Assembly: GCA_910587905.1 (NCBI GenBank)
Contig: CAJUOF010000315.1
Coordinates: 1 to 11,098, forward strand
DNA from: an uncultured Lachnospiraceae bacterium
GTDB taxonomy: Bacteria > Bacillota_A > Clostridia > Lachnospirales > Lachnospiraceae
Reading direction: 5' to 3'
Length of the DNA stretch: 11,098 nucleotides
The notes beneath the pieces are model-generated. The model saw only the letters and a list, made by a program, of their open reading frames with translations, was not told the origin of the DNA and did not search any database. A program made the translations under genes and the position numbers. Positions 1 to 4,546 of the stretch are shown one piece after another. Every line of letters begins with the position of its first letter. Within the stretch, counting starts at the first letter, position 1.

Positions 1-121
1 AGACGCAGCATGCTTCTTACGCATGCCAGTTTCGGTTGTTTTCTGTGCAGTCCCTTGCGCTGCGTCCCCATTTTGACACAGGCTCGTTCCGTGTTGCCAC
101 CGGACTGCAGTGGGCATTTAT
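1..121. other. Non-coding end of the phage cassette with inverted repeats
   Basis: No convincing ORF is seen here. GACGCAGC at 2-9 is the exact reverse complement of GCTGCGTC at 59-66, and two GCATGC copies (8-13 and 21-26) can pair over a 7-nt loop. A hairpin beyond the last small minus-strand ORF could be a transcription end or mRNA-stabilising structure, but no T-tract is visible before the window edge. It could also be part of an element boundary. The role is undetermined. Confidence 0.3.
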
Positions 122-232
122 CTATGATAACAGAGAGGGGCGTTTTTCAAACCTCTCACCCACGTTTTGTAATGCGGTCAGCCGCCTGGCGACGGCCTTG
201 GCGGCGCCTTCCATGCCGTCAAAGCTGTTCAT
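122..232 (-). CDS. Possible 36-aa ORF after the lysis genes, unknown function
   Basis: A short minus-strand reading frame starts at ATG 232 and stops with TAG at 122-124. It begins MNSFDGMEGAAKAVARRLTA and ends in a basic/polar tail (EKRPSLLS). The N-terminal half could form an amphipathic helix. Its start overlaps the end of the preceding 31-aa ORF by 14 bases. The only ribosome-site candidate is a weak AAGGG placed very close to the ATG. It could be the last gene of the cassette, the shifted tail of one longer broken gene together with the 31-aa ORF, or chance. No family is recognised. Confidence 0.28.
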   Translation of the reverse strand: MNSFDGMEGAAKAVARRLTALQNVGERFEKRPSLLS

Positions 233-314
233 GGCCCTTGCTCTGCAGCGTGTCCAGGGACATTGCCAGCAGGGCCTTCTTTTGTTTTCGGTAAAGCAGT
301 AGTTTTTGAAACAT
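219..314 (-). CDS. Small 31-aa ORF downstream of the endolysin, unknown function
   Basis: Reads MFQKLLLYRKQKKALLAMSL and 11 more residues to a TGA at 219-221. An excellent AGGAGG ribosome site lies at 325-330, 10 bases before ATG 314, which is the main reason to list it. The peptide is basic and helix-prone, with no transmembrane segment. It starts 38 bases after the endolysin stop on the same strand, so it probably shares the lysis transcript. It may be a complete micro-protein or the 5' end of a larger gene broken near 219, since the next ORF overlaps it in another frame. Function is not recognised. Confidence 0.45.
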   Translation of the reverse strand: MFQKLLLYRKQKKALLAMSLDTLQSKGHEQL

Positions 315-352
315 GAGTTTGTGTCCTCCTTCTTGGTTTTTTGGGTGGAAGT

Positions 353-1117
353 TCACCGCACATACTTGGGCCAGACATATCCGCTCAGGCTGCCGGCCGT
401 CACCTTGTACCAGACATCCCCGTCCGAATCCTTTCCGGTCCCGGTGATTTTCAGGGCCGATCCCCCCTTCACCGTTCCGAGGACGGAGCCGTTTGGCGTG
501 CGTCTCACGTTCAGGGAGGAACAGCCGGTGACGACGGCGTTTCGGCTTTCGGCCTGACCGGAAGAGGAACCTGCGTCCCCGGCTTTCAGCCCGAATTTGT
601 CGATGATTCCCCCTGCGATGGCCCGGGCGGTCTCTTTCTGCTTCTTTCGGTAGAGGGCCAGGTCGGCTGCGCTGTCATAGAAACAGACTTCGATCAGTGC
701 GTAGTCGACACCCAGCCGCAGGGCCGTGTTCATGTTCAGCAGGTCATTTCGGCGCACGATCCCATTGCTGCCCCGTTTTTTGAAGCCCAGGGCTGCCACG
801 CCGTCCACCACGGCCTGCTCCACGGAGATGCCGCCCTTGTAGGCGCTGTGGAGCTGGACGCTGGTTCCCCGTCCGCCCCCGGCGTTGAAATGGACCTCGA
901 AGATGTAGCGGTAATCCTTCAGGCTGACTTTCAGACAGCCGTTTTTGTTGTCCTGGTACATGTCCCTCTCATAGGGATATACGTCCACCTGCGCATAGGG
1001 GGACAGGAGGGGCAGGAGGGAGCGGACTAGCTCGACGTTGAGGCTGCCTTCGTCCACTCCCGTCGCCTTGCATGGATTATGTCCCGGCCTGTGGCCGGAA
1101 ACCAGTAAGATCTTCAT
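353..1117 (-). CDS. Phage endolysin: N-acetylmuramoyl-L-alanine amidase (Amidase_3) with C-terminal SH3 domain
   Basis: A 254-aa cell-wall hydrolase that would cut the amide bond between MurNAc and L-Ala once the holin opens the membrane. Residues 1 to about 170 match the zinc-dependent Amidase_3 fold. The expected ligands and catalytic Glu are visible: H9 in SGHRPG, E29 in LNVELV, H76 in FEVHFNA and E143 in LIEVCFYD. After a Ser/Gly-rich linker (about 175-190), residues 193-254 form a bacterial SH3 wall-binding domain (SSLNVRRTPNGSVLG, then WYKV and GYVWPKYVR). There is no signal peptide, as usual for a holin-dependent lysin. The start at ATG 1117 overlaps the holin stop as ATGA. An upstream in-frame start would add 24 basic residues lying inside the holin gene, so it was not used. 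The family call is secure. Confidence 0.94.
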   Translation of the reverse strand: MKILLVSGHRPGHNPCKATGVDEGSLNVELVRSLLPLLSPYAQVDVYPYERDMYQDNKNGCLKVSLKDYRYIFEVHFNAGGGRGTSVQLHSAYKGGISVEQAVVDGVAALGFKKRGSNGIVRRNDLLNMNTALRLGVDYALIEVCFYDSAADLALYRKKQKETARAIAGGIIDKFGLKAGDAGSSSGQAESRNAVVTGCSSLNVRRTPNGSVLGTVKGGSALKITGTGKDSDGDVWYKVTAGSLSGYVWPKYVR

Positions 1118-1599
1118 TTTGCAGTTCCGCCTTTCTGTTCGTTTTCTTCTACTTTGTGTTTCAATACGGCGATGGAATCTGCCAGCCACTTTGGCACCGG
1201 CGCTCCCATGCGTCCGGCATTCTCAATGACGGACAGCATCTCGTTGAGCAGATACCAGACGGTGACCATGAGGCCGAACACGGCTGTTCTCGGCGCCGCA
1301 AAACCCAGGGCAGCGGCGGCATTTAAGATCACGTAATCTGCTGTCATGGCCACGGCGATCACGCAGAGGTATCCCACCTTTTTGATAATTCCCATGGCGC
1401 CTTTTCTGCTGTTCCACCCGTAGGACGGATCGTCCGGGTGGGCGGCGGCCTCCAACTTTCCCGCCATCATGCCGGTAATGTAGTCCGCTGCCATCATGCC
1501 CATCAACAGGAGCAGGACGGGAAAGAGGATGCCCAGCCTTGCGCTGATGTAGGCCAGGACGCCGGACAGGAATACCTGTATCATTTCGATGTGTTTCAC
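1114..1599 (-). CDS. Phage holin, TcdE/phi29 (holin_4) family
   Basis: A 161-aa membrane protein expected to oligomerise in the cytoplasmic membrane and release the endolysin encoded just after it. Hydrophobic segments lie at about 7-19, 22-42, 74-97 and 102-122, with the family-typical basic stretch NSRKGAMGIIKKVGYL between them. The charged C-terminal tail (LKHKVEENEQKGG) is also typical. The start is GTG 1599, within a GTGA overlap with the preceding gene's stop and preceded by an AAGGA ribosome site about 8 bases upstream. The stop overlaps the endolysin start as ATGA. These overlaps imply coupled translation of the lysis pair. TcdE-like holins also export large toxins in some clostridia, but the amidase next door argues for a lysis role. 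Confidence 0.91.
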   Translation of the reverse strand: MKHIEMIQVFLSGVLAYISARLGILFPVLLLLMGMMAADYITGMMAGKLEAAAHPDDPSYGWNSRKGAMGIIKKVGYLCVIAVAMTADYVILNAAAALGFAAPRTAVFGLMVTVWYLLNEMLSVIENAGRMGAPVPKWLADSIAVLKHKVEENEQKGGTAK

Positions 1600-1991
1600 G
1601 TTATCATTCCTTTCGTTTTTGTCTCTGCGGCCTGGTCGAGGTCCCGGTTGACCTCCCCGATCACCTCGGACAGGCCGCAGGTTTCCAGGAGGACGGCGTA
1701 TCCGCCCAGCTCTTTTTTTGTGCGGGCGAGAAGCGCCTCCCCGGGCCAGGTCCTCAGGTCGGCCAGCTCTTCGGCGGTCAGGTCGGTGCGCTCCGGGAGA
1801 AGGTCCGGGGCCGCCCCGGCGTTCCGGGCGGCCAGCACCTCCTCGATATACAGCTCATAGTGCTCCCTGCAGCAGGCCAGGGTTCTCCAGTTTCCCGTGG
1901 CTGCGCAGTAGGAGCAGCTATAATAGTGTTTCCGGCCGCCGTCCTTTCCAAGGCTGCATTTGGAATATTTGCAGATGGTATTTGCTTTCAT
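1596..1991 (-). CDS. Cys-rich putative zinc-binding phage protein
   Basis: A 131-aa protein with a cysteine/histidine-rich N-terminus: C7, C12, C26, C29, C40, C41 and H44 (CKYSKC, CSYC, CCREH). The spacing suggests one or two zinc sites of treble-clef or ribbon type. From about residue 45 onward it is predicted mostly helical and acidic, without membrane segments. It begins 16 bases after the tail-tube-like gene, with the ribosome site AAGGCGG overlapping that gene's stop, and its TGA overlaps the holin GTG by 4 bases. It is therefore embedded between structural and lysis genes in one operon. The biochemical role is unknown. A DNA/RNA-binding regulator or a virion assembly factor are both possible. 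Confidence 0.8.
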   Translation of the reverse strand: MKANTICKYSKCSLGKDGGRKHYYSCSYCAATGNWRTLACCREHYELYIEEVLAARNAGAAPDLLPERTDLTAEELADLRTWPGEALLARTKKELGGYAVLLETCGLSEVIGEVNRDLDQAAETKTKGMIT

Positions 1992-2007
1992 GGCCGGTCA
2001 CGCCGCC

Positions 2008-2826
2008 TTACAGGGCGACGGCGTCCTCCTCGTCAAACACGATGAAGTCCCAGAGTCTCTTGGTGGCGGAAGAGCCGCAGCCGCCGGAGAGGGCTTCGAA
2101 TTCCATGCCCTGGACGGAAGGGTCGTTGCCGAAGGCCAGGTCGAAGTTTCCGGCCGCCTTCGCCTTGGGATAGACGATCTTCGCATAGTAGCTTTTCTCC
2201 GTGCAGATGTCCTTGGCGAAGCAGTCGGCCACCAGCATTCCGGTGGCGGAGAACCGGTCTTCCCGGTTGCTGATCTTCTTGGCGTCCTTCACCTCGATGT
2301 CATAGAAGGTGTAGACCGTCTCCCCGGCAGAGAAGGCGCCGGTGGGAAGGGTGATCTTCTTTGCGGAGGGATCGTACTGGAAGGCTTCGTCGGAAGCCTC
2401 TGCGGCGATGGGATAGGGGCGGCCGACCGTCCCGTCGGCGTTTCTCTTATAGATGTAAGGGATCTCGTTCCCCACTGCGCCTGCGGGTTTCACCGTCACG
2501 TCGGCGGTCACTCCGTCCGCGGTGGCAAGCATGAAGAAATGCCTGGGAACAATGGTCGTCCCCTCCACGATCTCGGAGCCCACCTGCATGGCCATGACGC
2601 CGTCCACGATGGAACCGTTGGTGGCGGTGATCCGGCTGGCCTTGTTCCGGTCGGCAGAACCGATCTTCACGCCGTTCTTGCCGGTGGCGTACACGGTTTC
2701 CTGCTCGTTGGTCATGGTCGCCTCCTGGAGGTCGTCCACCACGAACTGGCAGACTCCGGTCTCCAAGTCAAAGAAGCTGATCCGCTCCATGTTCTGTACG
2801 ATATACTTGTTGGAATTTACACTCAT
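2008..2826 (-). CDS. Phage structural protein, probable tail-tube type
   Basis: A 272-aa protein starting MSVNSNKYIVQNMERISFFD, with AGGAG 7 bases before ATG 2826. It is soluble and beta-rich, with repeated Gly/Thr-rich strands and no signal or membrane segment. The pattern of an N-terminal strand region (TGKNGVKIGSADRNKASRIT), a middle domain (about 105-180) and a C-terminal LWDFIVFDEED resembles tube-forming phage tail proteins that stack as hexamers. The assignment rests on overall pattern and neighbours, not on a diagnostic motif, so another structural role (decoration or head protein) remains possible. It follows two phage-assembly-type genes and precedes the zinc protein and lysis genes. 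The long inverted repeat occupies the gap upstream of it. Confidence 0.66.
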   Translation of the reverse strand: MSVNSNKYIVQNMERISFFDLETGVCQFVVDDLQEATMTNEQETVYATGKNGVKIGSADRNKASRITATNGSIVDGVMAMQVGSEIVEGTTIVPRHFFMLATADGVTADVTVKPAGAVGNEIPYIYKRNADGTVGRPYPIAAEASDEAFQYDPSAKKITLPTGAFSAGETVYTFYDIEVKDAKKISNREDRFSATGMLVADCFAKDICTEKSYYAKIVYPKAKAAGNFDLAFGNDPSVQGMEFEALSGGCGSSATKRLWDFIVFDEEDAVAL

Positions 2827-2855
2827 TGTTTTTCTCCTCTCGAAATGAAATTGAC

Positions 2856-3074
2856 CCGGTAATTGTGAAGCCGAAATACACGGGGGAGGATTCTGACGAT
2901 CGATTCCAGGAAAAGCCCTCTGCGCCATGGAGGTGAGACCATGGAAAACCGGAGGGCCCATGCCCGAGGGTTTTCTGTGCTTATGGGCTCATTGGAATGT
3001 TTGGCGCAGCAGGCTTTGGATGGACTCGATCGTCGGAATCCGCTCTGTACAATTTTGAACTTCGCAATTACCGG
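2856..3074. repeat. 219-bp imperfect inverted repeat (long hairpin) between two structural genes
   Basis: The ends are mirror copies: 2856-2870 against 3060-3074 matches at 14 of 15 positions, including a perfect 10-bp CCGGTAATTG terminus. Ungapped arms 2888-2927 and 3002-3041 match at 33 of 40. The centre closes with GAAAACC (2944-2950) against GGTTTTC (2969-2975) plus an inner GGGC/GCCC stem. As operon RNA it could fold into a long interrupted hairpin ending 30 bases before the tail-tube-like start codon. It could be a MITE-like insertion, a processing or stability element, or a functional RNA. No flanking target duplication is evident and there is no coding capacity. Confidence 0.7.
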
Positions 3075-3087
3075 TAACAGGACCCGC

Positions 3088-3843
3088 CTATCTGTGCAGG
3101 TCCGGAATCGGGTTCCATATTTGTTTGTTTTTCATTTTGCCGCTGTCGATGGTTCCGTGGTAAATGCCGGACAACACGTGGTCCCGCTCCCTGCCGTAGG
3201 TGATGAAATAGTAGGATTCATACAACAGGCTTAAGGGAAGTTCCATGACGGAAGCATAGTCGTATTTAAAACCGGGACTGTTGACGCAGTATTTGATCAT
3301 GTCGGAAATTGGGGACCGGTTCCCGGCTCTGCCGCTCTGGTATTCCCCGGCGAGCTTTTTCCGCTTCCGCCGCATGCGGTCGATGAGAAACCGCTTGGCG
3401 GCGGCGTTGCCCACGTCGTATTCCACCTGCTCACTGATAAAGTGGACGTGGCGCAGGTAGGTGACGAGCTGCCGGTAGACGGTCTCGTCGATGATGAAGT
3501 CCGGGTCTTCCCGGTGTACCAGGAGCTTCCTCCCGTCCTCCTCACGGACGCATTTCAGGAAGGCCGTGAAATCGGTCCTCCCGAACAGAATGCAGGAGAG
3601 CTCCGGCGGGATCCGGGAAGCGCCGTCAAAGAACAGGTCGTAATCCGTCAGCTCCTGGTAGTCGATGCCGTTGTCGGAAAGCTCCACGGCGATGTCGTAG
3701 GGCTTTCTTGTAAACAGGTTCAGCACCTGGAAATAGAGCGTTTCCCCGAAGTCCATGATCTCATGGATCCTGGGAGTATAGACGGTCAGATGACGGCTGA
3801 CCCGGTAGTTCCTGCCCCCGATCACATGGGCAAGCTCGTCCAT
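3088..3843 (-). CDS. Phage tail-assembly-like protein, 251 aa
   Basis: Soluble and basic in the middle (about 150-160, RMRRKRKKL), with an N-terminal beta-rich part (about 8-75: YRVSRHLTVYTPRIHEIM, DNGIDYQELTDYDLF) and a helical C-terminal half. The ending GIYHGTIDSGKMKNKQ resembles phage tail-assembly/chaperone-type proteins of Firmicutes; this is pattern recognition without a catalytic motif. ATG 3843 was chosen because AAGGAGG sits right over the previous gene's stop, giving an 11-base gap. Longer in-frame extension upstream would read through that gene in another frame. It is probably translated with the 161-aa gene before it. A head-tail connector role is an alternative. Confidence 0.6.
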   Translation of the reverse strand: MDELAHVIGGRNYRVSRHLTVYTPRIHEIMDFGETLYFQVLNLFTRKPYDIAVELSDNGIDYQELTDYDLFFDGASRIPPELSCILFGRTDFTAFLKCVREEDGRKLLVHREDPDFIIDETVYRQLVTYLRHVHFISEQVEYDVGNAAAKRFLIDRMRRKRKKLAGEYQSGRAGNRSPISDMIKYCVNSPGFKYDYASVMELPLSLLYESYYFITYGRERDHVLSGIYHGTIDSGKMKNKQIWNPIPDLHR

Positions 3844-3854
3844 GCCGCCCTCCT

Positions 3855-4340
3855 TCACAGCCGGTTGATCTCCCGGCATCGGAAGGTCAGGGTGCGGGCG
3901 GGGCGGCCGTCCGGAAGGACGCTCTCCAGATCGGAAACGTACTCCAGGGGGCTGGCCCCGTAATTGGGATTCCGGCCGAACATCCCGGTGAGGATGGATG
4001 CGATGTGATCGGTTCGCATGAGGGCCGCATCGGAGGACAGCCGCATCTGCTCCGGACGGACGATCACGTGGAAGGTGATCGTCATATCCTTGAGAAGCGG
4101 ATTTTTGGATTCTGTCTGCGGCATGTCGACGGCAAAGGTGAGGAGACACGGCTCCTCGGTCAAAAGTTCCGGCGGCCTAAGATACGGGAAAATGGTTTGA
4201 TGGATCAGCCCGTCTCTGTTCTCGAGATAAGTCTTGTCGATGGCTGCGATGAGTGCGTAACTTAAGGCGTCGTTTTCGTTGTGGAGAAGGTCTGTCAAAA
4301 CCTTCTGTTTGTAAGCGGCAATGGTTGTTTCCTCTGCCAT
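3855..4340 (-). CDS. Phage head-tail joining/tail-completion-like protein, 161 aa
   Basis: First structural-type gene after the control region. It reads MAEETTIAAYKQKVLTDLLH, then a region of about 45-60 (IFPYLRPPELLTEEPCLL), a beta core around 85-95 (DMTITFHVIVRPEQM) and a C-terminal strand (TLTFRCREINRL). Size, mixed alpha/beta pattern and position before tail genes fit the small proteins that close the head or terminate the tail. No active-site or metal motif is seen and no membrane segment. ATG 4340 has a strong GGGAGGTG ribosome site 6-7 bases upstream. The exact virion role is inferred. Confidence 0.58.
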   Translation of the reverse strand: MAEETTIAAYKQKVLTDLLHNENDALSYALIAAIDKTYLENRDGLIHQTIFPYLRPPELLTEEPCLLTFAVDMPQTESKNPLLKDMTITFHVIVRPEQMRLSSDAALMRTDHIASILTGMFGRNPNYGASPLEYVSDLESVLPDGRPARTLTFRCREINRL

Positions 4341-4389
4341 TGGAAGTCACCTCCCGGTTTGTTACAGAAGGACTCCTTCGCCCATTGCA

Positions 4390-4437
4390 ATTCTCCGCCG
4401 CTTCCGGATGCCGGCGTATCCGGGAGCGACGGAGAGT
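4390..4437. promoter_or_regulatory. 20-bp-stem hairpin in the leader of the structural operon
   Basis: Arms 4390-4409 and 4418-4437 pair over all 20 positions around an 8-base loop, with a single C-A mismatch and two G-T wobbles on the plus strand. The minus strand, which is transcribed, keeps 18 of 20 pairs with one G-U. There is no T-tract on either side, so it is not a simple intrinsic terminator. It lies between the polymerase stop and the 161-aa start, where late-gene control would be expected. An RNA leader structure, antitermination site or polymerase recognition element are options. Confidence 0.62.
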
Positions 4438-4481
4438 CCGGACGGACAAATTCGAACTCCTGTTCATATAACGGATTTTAC

Positions 4482-4526
4482 ATTATCTGGAAAAATCAAG
4501 TAAAATCAACATATTTTTCAAAAATA
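4482..4526 (-). promoter_or_regulatory. Weak sigma-A-like promoter and AT palindrome upstream of the structural genes
   Basis: Reading the minus strand, TTGATT (4504-4509) and GATAAT (4482-4487) are 16 bases apart. Just upstream, 4512-4526 is a perfect palindrome, TATTTTT-C-AAAAATA on the plus strand, which could be an operator or a UP-like AT tract. The match is modest compared with the other promoters in this window, so host polymerase may use it weakly or a different polymerase may read this region. Confidence 0.33.
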
Positions 4527-4546
4527 CAGAACATGCATTCCGCAAT

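Noticed and set aside
341..1030. 229-aa plus-strand reading frame opposite the endolysin
   Set aside because: The opposite strand encodes a clear Amidase_3-SH3 protein with all catalytic residues; this is its shadow.
1960..2862. 300-aa plus-strand reading frame
   Set aside because: Antisense to the tail-tube-like gene, low-complexity His/Gly/Asp/Val composition typical of reverse-frame translation, no good ribosome site.
4177..4467. 96-aa minus-strand ORF over the hairpin and the 161-aa gene
   Set aside because: Overlaps the better-supported 161-aa gene in another frame and is Arg/Ser/Asn-rich without a ribosome site.
4436..4470. tRNA-like TTCGAA stretch that might mark an attachment site
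   Set aside because: The flanking bases do not form a T-arm stem, and no acceptor, anticodon arm or CCA context is present.
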